Counted from the stretch's first letter, positions 26,648 through 35,318 are shown. The stretch is DNA of 64,000 bases from BJHL01 sp040378885 (GCA_046316615.1 JBKDAN010000049.1:107015-171014); one strand, 5' to 3'. Notes: generated by a model from the sequence alone, not told the origin. Numbers and translations are program-made.

Positions 26648-26864
26648 GAGGACGTTCTCCGTGCGATCAAGGGTGTGGTTGGGAATGACAAGACGAATAT
26701 CTGGCGTGTGAATCAACTCGTACCGCTCTCTTTCATGTCATCGCCGGATTCAGCAGCGATGGTCGCCGAAGGCGAATCGCTCCACATCATCCTCGCCACG
26801 CGACTGATGTGGACGCGGAGCGACGTGATGTACCGGTGTACTTCGTTTCCGTGTAGAGCGGCGT

Positions 26865-27104
26865 TCATGCGTCAACCCGTGAAGCATGTTCGCGTCCCAC
26901 CGGCGTCGCGTGTGTGGTCGCGTGCGTGTGCGCTCGCGTTGGCGTACGAAACCAGTTGAACATCACGGCGAAAAAGCTCGCGTGACGAATCGGCTCGCTG
27001 GTCGCTCCGCCCTCGTTCTCCCATCGCGCAACCGCGACCGCATCTTCGCGCGTATCTGCGCTGTCTTGCTGTAAGCGAGTTTCGCTTCGTGCCGAGATAT
27101 GCAT
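26865..27104 (-). CDS. small unknown ORF with good ribosome-binding site
   Basis: Seventy-nine residues, including VARWENEGGATSEP and a hydrophobic FFAVMFNWF. GGAG lies eight bases before the ATG. It overlaps in another frame the end of the ORF starting at 27288. The Ala/His/Thr-rich C-terminus is less gene-like. I cannot decide which frame is used in the overlap. Confidence 0.35.
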   Translation of the reverse strand: MHISARSETRLQQDSADTREDAVAVARWENEGGATSEPIRHASFFAVMFNWFRTPTRAHTHATTHATPVGREHASRVDA

Positions 27105-27288
27105 GTGTGTATCTCCGATGTGGCCACAAACCTGCAGTGATGACGTTGTCGACGATGAACGCCATCACCGAAATCAGATGCGACGCCGCGATTGCGAGAG
27201 GCATCCGGTGCAAGTCCTTGCTGCGTGGCTGTGTTGCCAGCAAGCAGGCAGGCACAAGAGAAAGCATGAGCACAAGAATCACGTCCAT
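26872..27288 (-). CDS. small membrane protein with uncertain 3' end
   Basis: From the ATG at 27288, with AAAGG about seven bases upstream, the first ~60 residues are a convincing two-helix membrane protein (DVILVLMLSLVPACLLA and ASHLISVMAFIVDNVITAG). Beyond residue ~62 the translation becomes Arg-rich and unlike a membrane protein, exactly where the 27104 ORF starts in another frame. Either the genes overlap extensively, or a frameshift has moved this gene into its neighbour's frame. Function unknown. Confidence 0.4.
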   Translation of the reverse strand: MDVILVLMLSLVPACLLATQPRSKDLHRMPLAIAASHLISVMAFIVDNVITAGLWPHRRYTHAYLGTKRNSLTARQRRYARRCGRGCAMGERGRSDQRADSSRELFRRDVQLVSYANASAHARDHTRDAGGTRTCFTG

Positions 27289-27394
27289 GACACAACCTTT
27301 CCATGTCGTCTTGACAACATGAACAGTCGATTCAATCACAACGGCGGTTCAAACTTCTCGCCGCCCGCAACGCGATCTTCCTGCAGACCCGCGT

Positions 27395-27757
27395 TTACCT
27401 GGTCATGCGCGCGACCAGCTCAATCAATTCCTGATACATCGCGTCCGCCTCCGCCGCACCATTCTTGATCGCCGCTTCGTGGCAGGCTTTCAGATGCTGA
27501 TGCAGCAGCGACTTCGCGATGACTTGCAGCGACGCCCGCGCCGCGGTGATCTGCACGATGATGTCGGCACAGTACCGATCATCCTCGATCATGCGCTTGA
27601 TGCCTTCCAGTTGCCCGGACGCTCGTCGCAGTTGCAGCAGATTGGCCGCTCTCGCCGCAGGGTCCACCTTCACCGCAAGGCGACCAGCGTTTGTTTTGGC
27701 TCCGGACTTGGTAGAAACAGCTGTAGGGGATTTGGAACGAACGGCCTGGCGAGCCAT
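27395..27757 (-). CDS. csoR: CsoR/FrmR-family metal-sensing transcriptional repressor
   Basis: A 120-residue protein of the DUF156 (CsoR/RcnR/FrmR) family, all-helical tetrameric repressors that release DNA on binding Cu(I), Ni/Co or formaldehyde. The family core LRRASGQLEGIKRMIEDDRYC is intact. The copper ligands of CsoR (Cys36, His61, Cys65 in the Mycobacterium protein) have exact counterparts here in spacing: Cys63, His88, Cys92 (HLKAC). That pattern favours Cu(I) over Ni or formaldehyde sensors. The first 30 residues are a basic, probably disordered extension. It lies downstream of the HMA-type gene and paired operators at 28168-28208. Confidence 0.9.
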   Translation of the reverse strand: MARQAVRSKSPTAVSTKSGAKTNAGRLAVKVDPAARAANLLQLRRASGQLEGIKRMIEDDRYCADIIVQITAARASLQVIAKSLLHQHLKACHEAAIKNGAAEADAMYQELIELVARMTR

Positions 27758-27791
27758 GCTGAGTGCCTCCGAGTGAGCGACATGAGCCGCA

Positions 27792-28130
27792 TCACATCTT
27801 TGGCGCGGCGGGCTTCGCAGGCGTGCTCGCCGGGATACCGCTCATTCGTGTGCCGTCGCTCGGCGTCACGCCGGCTTTGGCCTCAACTGCCGACATCGGC
27901 TTCTGGCTCATGTTCTCAGTTGCGCGATATCCCGCCCCGCTAATCGCGACGCAAGCCGCTTCGCAGCCCTGCTGATCAGCGTCAATGACAGCTGAGCCGA
28001 TATTGACGGATTGCGTCTTGACCGTCGGCACCGAGTGCAGAGCGGATTTGACATTGGTGACACAGGTGTCGCCCGACATGCCGTCGATGGCAAGGGTGTG
28101 TGTAGAGGCGTGTTTGTCTGGCGTTTGCAT
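27792..28130 (-). CDS. small heavy-metal-associated (HMA) domain protein with degenerate metal site
   Basis: A 112-residue protein. GAGGAG lies seven bases before the ATG at 28130. Residues ~12-70 are the HMA ferredoxin-like fold of CopZ and copper ATPases (LAIDGMSGDTCVTNVKSAL, ending AISGAGYRAT). The usual GMTCxxC metal loop here reads GMSGDTC, so the first Cys is Gly and only Cys23 remains. Two further cysteines (QQGCEAAC) lie in the last helix and might supply alternative ligands. The C-terminal 40 residues are Pro/Ala/Lys-rich. Together with csoR downstream it is probably a metal-responsive operon, but the canonical CxxC chemistry is doubtful. Confidence 0.75.
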   Translation of the reverse strand: MQTPDKHASTHTLAIDGMSGDTCVTNVKSALHSVPTVKTQSVNIGSAVIDADQQGCEAACVAISGAGYRATENMSQKPMSAVEAKAGVTPSDGTRMSGIPASTPAKPAAPKM

Positions 28131-28167
28131 GATGCGACTCCTCGATGATGGCGGCGGGTAGGATGAG

Positions 28168-28208
28168 ATACCCTGCCCCGGTATGCCAGTATACCACCCA
28201 TGGGTATA
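28168..28208 (-). promoter_or_regulatory. paired CsoR-type operators over a -10 element
   Basis: Two copies of ATACC-N7-GGTAT occur: 28168-28184 (spacer CTGCCCC) and 28190-28208 (TATACC, spacer ACCCATG, GGTATA). This is the half-site layout of CsoR-family operators. A minus-strand TATACT (28188-28193) overlaps the second site, so a bound repressor would block the promoter of the gene at 28130. Inferred target of the CsoR encoded at 27395. Confidence 0.65.
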
Positions 28209-28370
28209 TATTCGTGGGTCATGAATCGGTTCGAATTGATATGCTCTGTTTGGGTGTGCGAAATCGCCGATGGTGCGCAACGGTGACCATGTGGATAACT
28301 CAAATTCGTGAACGTTGCCTTGGGCGCTGAACCGCCAACGCCGCAAGCAGACTGGTCGCAGTGTGCGTTT

Positions 28371-28673
28371 CTACACCACGGGGTCGTAGCCGCCCTTGCT
28401 GAACGGATGGCATCGCGCAAGTCGCTTGAAAGTCATCCACCCGCCACGAAAGCCGCCATGCCGCCGCAACGCGTCGAGTGCATACCAGCTGCACGTCGGG
28501 TAGAACCGGCACTGTCGGCCCAGAATCGGCGACAGTGTGAACTGATAGATCTTCACGAGAACGATCAGTGGCCACGCCGCCACGCGTTCCATCGTGCGCA
28601 GTCGAGGCGCGTCAGTCGGCGTGTTCGCCTGCGCGCGCGATGCATGTTCATGTTGGTCCCCGCCGGTGCACAT
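28371..28673 (-). CDS. yidD: YidD-type membrane protein insertion efficiency factor
   Basis: About 100 residues. The C-terminal ~73 are a complete YidD: VKIYQFTLSPILGRQCRFYPTCS with the conserved Cys pair, then YALDALRRHGGFRGGW and RLARCHPFSKGGYDPV. YidD helps YidC and the Sec machinery insert membrane proteins. The first ATG (28671-28673) shares TGATG with the rnpA stop codon, so translation is probably coupled. A later ATG at 28592 gives the usual family length but has no ribosome-binding site. Confidence 0.9.
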   Translation of the reverse strand: MCTGGDQHEHASRAQANTPTDAPRLRTMERVAAWPLIVLVKIYQFTLSPILGRQCRFYPTCSWYALDALRRHGGFRGGWMTFKRLARCHPFSKGGYDPVV

Positions 28674-29080
28674 CACGCGTCTCGCTTCTCGCGGCGCATC
28701 CAATCACGATGTGCGAGCGTCGCCAGTTCCAGTATCAGCGACGCGTAGGTTGGGGCGTCGAGCGTGTCGTGTGCGCTTGCAGAGAGCACCATGTCGCACC
28801 CTTGCCCGTCGCTCAGTCGTGGAAGTTGATGTTGCACATGGCGAAACGCCTCACGCAAAGCACGCTTCACGGTGTTTCGCGCAACCGCGTTCCCCACGCG
28901 CTTGCCAACCGCCAGCCCAATCCGCCAGTGTGATCGACCGTTCGGCGCGACAAACGCCGTGATCGGACCACGCTGTTTCTTCATCCGTGCGCCGTAGACC
29001 GCTTGATACTCCAGGTCATGGCACAACCGCCGCGTGCGCGGCAAAGACAGATCGGGCTTGCCTGTTGATGATTCCGTCAA
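28673..29080 (-). CDS. rnpA: ribonuclease P protein component
   Basis: A 135-residue RnpA, the protein subunit that helps RNase P process tRNA 5' ends. The RNR-type core RIGLAVGKRVGNAVARNTVK followed by RALREAFR is unmistakable. The usual first gene, rpmH (ribosomal protein L34), is not upstream: only 39 bases separate rnpA from the HU-type gene, and none encodes L34. Confidence 0.93.
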   Translation of the reverse strand: MTESSTGKPDLSLPRTRRLCHDLEYQAVYGARMKKQRGPITAFVAPNGRSHWRIGLAVGKRVGNAVARNTVKRALREAFRHVQHQLPRLSDGQGCDMVLSASAHDTLDAPTYASLILELATLAHRDWMRREKRDA

Positions 29081-29118
29081 CGTTGAATGCTACGGGAATC
29101 CGCCTGCCGCCGCGTCGG

Positions 29119-29490
29119 TCAGCGAGCAACTGCAGCAGCCTTGGGCGCCGCGGGCTTCACTTCCACCGTCGGGCTGGTCGCGGAGACGGTGCGCACCGGC
29201 TGGGGCGGCATCTCCACGCTCTCACGCATCAGGCGGCCAACCTTGAACTTCACCGCCCGCTTGGCTGGCACTTCCACCTTCTGCATCGTCTTGGGATTCT
29301 GAGCGATGCGGGCCGCCCGTTCCTTCACTTCAAACACGCCGAAGTCACGGAACTCCAGCCGGTTACCGCGGCGGAGCTCGATGATGATCTGATCGAGAAA
29401 CTCCTGGCAAACATCCTTCACTTCGTGACGCTTGACACCGGTTTTGGTGGTAATGCGTTCAACGAGGTCCTTCTTCGTGATGGTCGCCAT
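29119..29490 (-). CDS. HU/IHF-family DNA-binding protein with Lys/Ala/Pro tail
   Basis: A 123-residue nucleoid-type protein. AAGGA lies five bases before the ATG at 29490 (start MATITKKDLVERI). Visible family blocks are LEFRDFGVFEVKERAARIAQNP, shortened here to FRDFGVFEVKERAA, and PAKRAVKFKVGR, with the Pro of the DNA-intercalating arm in NPKT. It continues 25-30 residues past the usual end with a Pro/Ala/Val/Lys tail, probably extra DNA contacts. It sits upstream of rnpA on the same strand. Confidence 0.92.
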   Translation of the reverse strand: MATITKKDLVERITTKTGVKRHEVKDVCQEFLDQIIIELRRGNRLEFRDFGVFEVKERAARIAQNPKTMQKVEVPAKRAVKFKVGRLMRESVEMPPQPVRTVSATSPTVEVKPAAPKAAAVAR

Positions 29491-29833
29491 AGGTGTCCTT
29501 CTATCAGCCGCGGGCCCATGCCCCGCCGTCATTCGTGTTCAAGAGCCCCATGGCTCCACCCAGATACGTGGGCAATCAGCCCACCGGTCTGACCAACCTG
29601 CTCCGTCCAAAGTAGTTGCGCACCATAGCACGCGTCAATACCACCAAAGCGGCACAAGTCGGGTGGGAAGTATCCCGGGGTGCGACCCTTGCGTCAACCC
29701 CTTACCTCGCATTGTGTTGCGATCTATTCACGCTGTGAAGAGTCGGTGGAAACTCAGGCGTCGGTTATAAGACGACTAGACCCCCTACAGATACCCCCTC
29801 GGCCTCCGACCACGCCACTGGTATGATCGAGGC
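29491..29833. other. intergenic region between divergent HU-type gene and aroC
   Basis: 343 bases without a gene. A TATAAG (29766-29771) could be a plus-strand -10 element for aroC, but I see no matching -35. No repeat, hairpin or small gene stands out. Confidence 0.4.
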
Positions 29834-31006
29834 ATGCCCAACTTGTCCTACAGCACCGCGGGCGAGAGCCACGGACCCTCGCTCGTCGTCACCATCGCCG
29901 GCATGCCCGCTGGCGTGGCAGTCGACACCGCGTTCATCGACGGTGAACTGGCCCGCCGCCAAGGCGGCTACGGACGCGGCGGCCGCATGGGCATCGAGGA
30001 GGATCGCGTCACCATCCTGACCGGCGTTCGACGGGGCCTGAGCATGGGTGGCCCCATCGTGTTCGCGATTCCAAACAAAGATTCTCGTCTTGACGATCTC
30101 AAGAAAACGCCCGTCATCTCGCGCCCGCGCCCAGGTCACGCCGACTTGGCGGGGAGCGTGAAGTGGCTCACCACTGACTGTCGCGACACGCTTGAGCGTG
30201 CCAGCGCCCGCGAGACGGCCAGCAGGGTTGCCGCCGGCGCTCTCGCCCGTTGCCTGCTGCGCGAATTCGGCATCGAGGCCTTCGGCTTCGTGCGTTCCAT
30301 TCGAGAAGCAGCAACCAGCGTGGAAGTCACCACCGCCAACTGGCGCGACATGAAGGCCATCCGCGATACGAGCGAAACCTACTGCCCCGATGCTGCTTTG
30401 GGCGACACGCACAAGCAGATCATCCGCGATGCCAAGCTCAGCAAAGACACCGTGGGCGGCCTTATCGAAGCGCACATCTTCGGCTGCCCGATCGGTCTTG
30501 GCAGTTGCATGGACTGGCGCGACAAGCTCGACGCACGCCTCGCCTACGCAGTCATGGGCATTCAAGCGATGAAGAGCGTCGAGATCGGGCTGGGGAAGGA
30601 TGTCGCCAGTCGCCCAGGCAGCGAAGTCCACGATGCGATTCGCTACGACGCCGCATCGCGCGACGTCGCTCCGCATCTAGGCTTTACGCGGACCACCAAC
30701 AACGCCGGCGGCACCGAAGGCGGCATCACCAACGGCATGCCCGTGGTCGTTCGCGCCGCCATGAAGCCCATCGCCACGCTCCTTCGCGGCATGCCCAGCG
30801 TGGACCTCAACACCAAAGAAGAACAGCACAGCCAGTACGAACGCAGCGACATCTGCGCCGTGCCCGCGGCCAGCGTCGTCCTGGAGAATGTTGCCGCGTT
30901 CGAAGTCGCTCGCGTCTTCTGCGAGAAGTTCAGCGGCGATTCGCTCACCGAGGTCCGGGCCCAGTACGACGCGTACATGGGGCTCGCACGCCGCCTGCCG
31001 CTGTAA
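29834..31006 (+). CDS. aroC: chorismate synthase
   Basis: A 390-residue enzyme that makes chorismate from EPSP using reduced FMN, the last step of the shikimate pathway; its product feeds trpC and mqnA encoded nearby. Signature blocks are present: TAGESHGPSLVV (family signature 1), RQGGYGRGGRMGIE, SRPRPGHADLAG, ERASARETASRVAAGALAR, and GGTEGGITNGMP with the FMN/substrate-binding Gly stretch. Length matches the AroC family. Cytoplasmic. No other shikimate genes are adjacent. Confidence 0.97.
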   Translation: MPNLSYSTAGESHGPSLVVTIAGMPAGVAVDTAFIDGELARRQGGYGRGGRMGIEEDRVTILTGVRRGLSMGGPIVFAIPNKDSRLDDLKKTPVISRPRPGHADLAGSVKWLTTDCRDTLERASARETASRVAAGALARCLLREFGIEAFGFVRSIREAATSVEVTTANWRDMKAIRDTSETYCPDAALGDTHKQIIRDAKLSKDTVGGLIEAHIFGCPIGLGSCMDWRDKLDARLAYAVMGIQAMKSVEIGLGKDVASRPGSEVHDAIRYDAASRDVAPHLGFTRTTNNAGGTEGGITNGMPVVVRAAMKPIATLLRGMPSVDLNTKEEQHSQYERSDICAVPAASVVLENVAAFEVARVFCEKFSGDSLTEVRAQYDAYMGLARRLPL

Positions 31007-31158
31007 CATACTGACATCTGTGTTTGTTCGGGCTTTGGACCCCATGGGCGGCCGTGCTCTGGCACCTGCTCAAAGCCCCAAAGCGCACCCTTCCGACCGG
31101 CGAACAATCAGCCGCGCCGGCGCGAAAGGCTGTGTCGTGCGCCAGAAAGGGCTTTTCC

Positions 31159-32124
31159 ATGCAGGTTCGTAAGGCGAAGTTGGCGATGTGCGGCGGGCTG
31201 TGGGCTGTGGCGTCGGTGGCGGGCCTCTGTGCTTCCGCGTGGGCTCAGGTGGTTACGCCGCCTCCGGCAGAAGTCGCGCCAGTCGATGAGCACATTGACA
31301 AGATGCCCGTGCCGCCGCCGCGTCCTGAAGCGCAGGCACAACCCGTGCAGGCCCAGCCGGTGGCCGCGCGTCAGCCCATTCAACTGCCCGACCTGCCCTA
31401 CGAACCGCTGGCGCAGAAGGACGATGCGGGCAACTTCAAGCCGCTGAGCGAGCCCCTCCAGATGGCTGCCCTGCGTGCCAATCCCACCATCGACAACAAG
31501 GACAAGTTCTTCGAAGACATCAGGCCATTCCTCGCCGAGCGAAACCTCACGGTGCACACCGTGTTTGTCTCGAACCTCGATCTGCTCGAGCGCGTCGATG
31601 ATGGCGTGTTCGAAAAGGTCAACCTGCGCGATCAGGCGAGCATCAAGCAACTGCTCGAAGTGACCAAGCCCTTCCTGCCGCCCGCCGCGCCAGATGGTCT
31701 GCTCGAAGGTCTGAAGAAGGCCGGCAAGCTGAACGACCTTCAGCACGCGTTCGCCGCGAAGATCGCGCGTGATTACACGCTGACGCTCAACCCGCCGCCG
31801 CCCGAAGGTGGCGAAGAGGGCGAGAAGGCCCGCATCTCGATGGCTCGCGCTGCGCAGCTTCTCAAGAACGGTTCGCTCGAGGAATACACCTTCCTCTACA
31901 ACCAGGCGAAGAAGGCAAGCATCGAGAACTTTGATTCCGTGCTTGGCTTGATGGAAAACCTCGACGAGTCCAAGAAGGCCGACGTTGCTCGCATCGGCGA
32001 AGCTGTCAAGACCGCCGGCACGCCCGAAGACAAGCTCGCCGCCTTCCGTGGCCTGCGCGATGTGCTGACGCTCGACCAGCGGAAGGAATGGATGAAGCAC
32101 TGCCTCATCATGATTCCGCAGTGA
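31159..32124 (+). CDS. unknown secreted protein
   Basis: A 321-residue exported protein; I do not recognise the family. AAAGG lies about eight bases before the ATG at 31159, and the signal peptide ends ASAWAQ. After a Pro/Gln/Val-rich stretch (~residues 30-75) the rest is mostly charged helices with Lys-rich repeats (KAGKLNDLQHAF, VKTAGTPEDKLAAF). There are no cysteines to note and no membrane helix. The gene stands alone, with a strong terminator after it. Confidence 0.8.
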   Translation: MQVRKAKLAMCGGLWAVASVAGLCASAWAQVVTPPPAEVAPVDEHIDKMPVPPPRPEAQAQPVQAQPVAARQPIQLPDLPYEPLAQKDDAGNFKPLSEPLQMAALRANPTIDNKDKFFEDIRPFLAERNLTVHTVFVSNLDLLERVDDGVFEKVNLRDQASIKQLLEVTKPFLPPAAPDGLLEGLKKAGKLNDLQHAFAAKIARDYTLTLNPPPPEGGEEGEKARISMARAAQLLKNGSLEEYTFLYNQAKKASIENFDSVLGLMENLDESKKADVARIGEAVKTAGTPEDKLAAFRGLRDVLTLDQRKEWMKHCLIMIPQ

Positions 32125-32150
32125 GCGAAGGAAGAGCGAACGAGCGAACG

Positions 32151-32180
32151 AGGGATGCCGATCGGCATCCCTTGTTTCTT
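32151..32180 (+). terminator. intrinsic terminator
   Basis: AGGGATGCCGA/TCGGCATCCCT (32151-32172) is a perfect 11-pair inverted repeat followed by TTGTTTCTT. Strong plus-strand terminator; the palindrome could also stop the convergent desulfurase gene. Confidence 0.9.
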
Positions 32181-32240
32181 CATTGACTCAGTATGGACGA
32201 TACGTAAACGCGCGCATTGCCTCGTGTCCCCTCCCCGCTC

Positions 32241-33437
32241 TCACCCAATCGCGTTCCAGCTCCGTCGCAACTGCTTCACCGCGTCAATCACTTCGCGCGT
32301 CGCTGTCGCCACTTCGTCGGGCGTTGTGTGCTTGCTGAGGCTGAATCGCACGGAACCGTGGGCCAATTCATCAGGCACGCCAAAGGCGAGCAGCACCGGA
32401 CTGGGATCCAAACTGCCGCTGCTGCATGCCGCACCCGCGCTGGCAGCCACATCACGTTCGCTCAGCAGAAGCAGTAGTGCCTCAGCTTCAAGGCGCGGAA
32501 ATGCGATGTTCGTGGTGTTCCACAGTCGCGTCTCCGCAGTGGTGGGGCCGTTCACGCGCGCATCGGGAATCGCCCCGAGAATGTCGCGCTCAAACGCGTC
32601 GCGCAGATCAGTAATCCGCTTGCGCGCCGCTTCGTCTGCGAGAAACGTCACTGCTTCATCCGCGGCGATGCCCGCACCCACGATGCCAGGCACATTCTCC
32701 GTGCCGCCGCGTCGCCCCAGCTCCTGCGAACCCAGCAACTGCGGCCGCATGCGCACACCCGGACGCGCCCACAGCAGTCCCACGCCCTTGGGCCCATGAA
32801 ACTTGTGCGCCGACGCCACGAGAAAATCAAACGGATCAGCAACATCGCCGTCCGCATCACGCAGACGTGTCACATCCGTCGGAATCTTGCCAACCCATTG
32901 CGTCGCGTCCACCAGCAAAGGCACGTTGCATGCCTTGCACTTGCGAGCAACGCGCGCAATGGGCTGTATCGCACCGGTTTCGTTATTCGCCCACTGCACC
33001 GCAACAAGTGTCGTGCTCGTGTCAATCACATCGAGCTGCGCAGGATCGATTCGTCCATCATCAGTCAACGGCAGCCACTTGACGCTAGCGTGCTTGCCGC
33101 GTTCGAGTTCCTCCGCCAGATCACGAATCGCCGTATGCTCAACTTTGCTCGTGACCAGCGTTGCCGCTGAGCCCGGTCGCCGTGCCGCAAGCACCCCGCG
33201 AATCGCAAGATCCAGCGCTTCCGTGCCGCCGCTGGTGAAGGTGATCTCCCGCGGCTTCGCGTTGATCAGCCGCGCACAACTCGCCCGAGCGAGCTCCACC
33301 GCCTGCCGCGCAGCTTGTCCCGAGCGATGAATCGAGCTGGGATTATGCCAGAGCTCCGCCAACGCCCGCATGACAGCCGCGCCGACGGCGGGCGATGGCT
33401 GCGTAGTCGCGTTGTTGTCCAGATAAGGCACGATCAA
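32241..33437 (-). CDS. cysteine desulfurase (NifS/IscS type)
   Basis: A 398-residue PLP enzyme that takes sulfur from cysteine for Fe-S clusters and thio-modified RNA. The fold-type I motifs are complete: YLDNNATTQPSP at the start, SGGTEA, VQWANNETGAIQPI, ASAHKFHGPKGVGLL with the PLP lysine, and the persulfide loop GAACSSGS with the catalytic Cys. The short active-site loop and the ending fit the IscS/NifS group rather than SufS. No iscU or rrf2-type gene is beside it. A terminator separates it from the convergent gene at 31159-32124. Confidence 0.95.
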   Translation of the reverse strand: MIVPYLDNNATTQPSPAVGAAVMRALAELWHNPSSIHRSGQAARQAVELARASCARLINAKPREITFTSGGTEALDLAIRGVLAARRPGSAATLVTSKVEHTAIRDLAEELERGKHASVKWLPLTDDGRIDPAQLDVIDTSTTLVAVQWANNETGAIQPIARVARKCKACNVPLLVDATQWVGKIPTDVTRLRDADGDVADPFDFLVASAHKFHGPKGVGLLWARPGVRMRPQLLGSQELGRRGGTENVPGIVGAGIAADEAVTFLADEAARKRITDLRDAFERDILGAIPDARVNGPTTAETRLWNTTNIAFPRLEAEALLLLLSERDVAASAGAACSSGSLDPSPVLLAFGVPDELAHGSVRFSLSKHTTPDEVATATREVIDAVKQLRRSWNAIG

Positions 33438-33598
33438 GCGTAGGAAGACGTGTCATCATGCCTGACTCTGGCTGATAACCGCGTGGCGCTCAAAGACATT
33501 CGACACGACACCCACATCCGCCCTCCCATGCTGAGCGCGACTTCGCGCCATTCGCATCTTCGCGATAAACCCGCCTTCCCCGGCCTCTACGATTCCCC

Positions 33599-34288
33599 GT
33601 GCCCAAACCCCGAGTCCTTCATGACGAGTTCTTCAAAAAAGCCAAGGAAGAGGGCTACGTCGCTCGCAGCGCGTACAAGCTTCTGGAGGTGAACGAACGC
33701 CTCCACATCGTCCGCCGCGACGCCTTCGTCATCGACCTCGGCTGCGCCCCGGGCAGTTGGCTGCAGGTGCTTGACGGCTATCTGAACCAGAAAGGCCGCG
33801 CCGTCGGCATCGACCTGCAGGAAACCACCGCGCCTCTGTCTGATCGCGTCTACATCATGCAGGGCGACATCTTCGCCACGCCCGCCAAAGAGTTGCTCGC
33901 ACCCATCAACGAACTTCTTCACGGCGAAGGCAAGAGCAACGACAAGTACGACGCCGTCATCAGCGACATGGCCCCCAACACCAGCGGCCACGGCGACGAC
34001 TTCCTCTCCGCACGCCTCTGCGAGCGGGTGCTCGACCTGTGTCACGACCTGCTCCGCCCAGGCGGCAACATGGTCATGAAGATCCTCGAAGGCTCACCCA
34101 CGCCCGACGTCATCGCGCGAGCCAAGCGCCTCTTCCGCGAAGCCGGCACCACCAAACCGCGCGCCAGCCGCGATGTCTCGCGCGAGATCTTCATCTGGGG
34201 CAAGGGCTTCACGGGTGTGGAGCTTCCCAAGCCGCCAAACCCGACGAAGATCACGGGGCCGACCCCGAAGCCGAAGGTGTGGCCGTAG
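33599..34288 (+). CDS. rlmE: ribosomal RNA large subunit methyltransferase E (FtsJ family)
   Basis: A 229-residue 2'-O-methyltransferase that modifies U2552 of 23S rRNA late in 50S assembly. The catalytic K-D-K-E tetrad is visible: ARSAYKLLE, ISDMAPNTSGH, MVMKILEGS and REIFIWGKGF. The SAM-binding motif is VIDLGCAPGSWLQVL. The start is GTG. The 3' end overlaps the convergent lipoprotein gene by 38 bases. Length and motifs match RlmE; the last ~20 residues are a Pro/Lys tail. Confidence 0.95.
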   Translation: MPKPRVLHDEFFKKAKEEGYVARSAYKLLEVNERLHIVRRDAFVIDLGCAPGSWLQVLDGYLNQKGRAVGIDLQETTAPLSDRVYIMQGDIFATPAKELLAPINELLHGEGKSNDKYDAVISDMAPNTSGHGDDFLSARLCERVLDLCHDLLRPGGNMVMKILEGSPTPDVIARAKRLFREAGTTKPRASRDVSREIFIWGKGFTGVELPKPPNPTKITGPTPKPKVWP

Positions 34289-35204
34289 TCGGAGTTGCAG
34301 CGGCTGCTTGACTGGGGCGGCGAATCCATCGGACTTCGCCGAGCAGCCTTTCAATCGGAATGTCTCGTAGTTCAGCAATGGGCCAAGCATCAGGGTCGCA
34401 GAATTTTGAATCGTCCACTATCCATGCAAGACCTTCTTCGAGCTTGTCATATGGTCTTGAAACAAGTATGGTAGTGAGGACCTTCATTTTGTCATGACTG
34501 TCATGCACAGTCAGAACACCATCGAAAACGCCATCGGGCCATGAAAGAACTGGCTTCACAAAGGCCTCTTCGTTTCGAACTGGTACCGACTGCGCGAAGC
34601 TGATCGACTCGGCAACATCATCCACCTTGAGAATGTCCTTCGCAGGAACTCCACAAGCATGGACGGCTGAAAGTTGAAAGGCAAACGATCGGGCCTCGGG
34701 TTGCGCGCGAACGAGCGACAAGATGTAGGGATCAGACTCTACCCGCTTTGATGCAATTCCAATGCTCTGCCAACGTGATCGTAGCGAAGGTGAACTTCCG
34801 TAGAGCACGCTCACTTCGCGTCCTCGCACTGAGTATGTGGCTGTTTTCCCGCCCGTCCACATTCCAGCAACATGTATCCTCGCAAAGTCGTCAGGAACTG
34901 AGAATCTCCATGCATGCGGCAGTCGCGCATACACCTCGTCGTTCCAAGTCACGATCCTCGGTCCGAGTTCTTCTGACTCAAGCGCACGTTGATGTTCCGC
35001 ACGCATCAAGGGCCGCTTCGCCGCGTGAACTTCACCCGTCCAATTGATCATGACTCCGTCGTCAGTGTTCCACAACGACTCATAAACCGTCGGGCATTCC
35101 TTCGTCGCTTGCTCTGCCAGAGGCGAGCCTTGAACAAGCGCATCAAACTCGGCTGGTGGTTCTGTCTGCAAACTGCACGCGAGTATGAGTCCACCAATCC
35201 ACAT
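34251..35204 (-). CDS. unknown lipoprotein or secreted protein
   Basis: A 317-residue protein I do not recognise. GGAGG lies eight bases before the ATG at 35204, which opens a short hydrophobic signal ending GLILACSLQ, a possible lipobox. Codons upstream of 35204 are less protein-like. The mature part is mixed alpha/beta with Trp and His blocks (HAWRFSVPDDFARIHV, VLTVHDSHDKMKVLT, LAWIVDDSKFCDPDAWP), ending Ala/Thr/Pro-rich. Its 3' end overlaps rlmE. Confidence 0.75.
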   Translation of the reverse strand: MWIGGLILACSLQTEPPAEFDALVQGSPLAEQATKECPTVYESLWNTDDGVMINWTGEVHAAKRPLMRAEHQRALESEELGPRIVTWNDEVYARLPHAWRFSVPDDFARIHVAGMWTGGKTATYSVRGREVSVLYGSSPSLRSRWQSIGIASKRVESDPYILSLVRAQPEARSFAFQLSAVHACGVPAKDILKVDDVAESISFAQSVPVRNEEAFVKPVLSWPDGVFDGVLTVHDSHDKMKVLTTILVSRPYDKLEEGLAWIVDDSKFCDPDAWPIAELRDIPIERLLGEVRWIRRPSQAAAATPTTATPSASGSAP

Positions 35205-35318
35205 AGCAGATTCCTCCAGTTCAATACCCATCCGACGAGCCTGTCTGCTGTGTATTCCAGCCTCAAATCACAATTTTCCCGGTAATCTCTTTCTTTCTCG
35301 AGCGACTAACCATCCACC

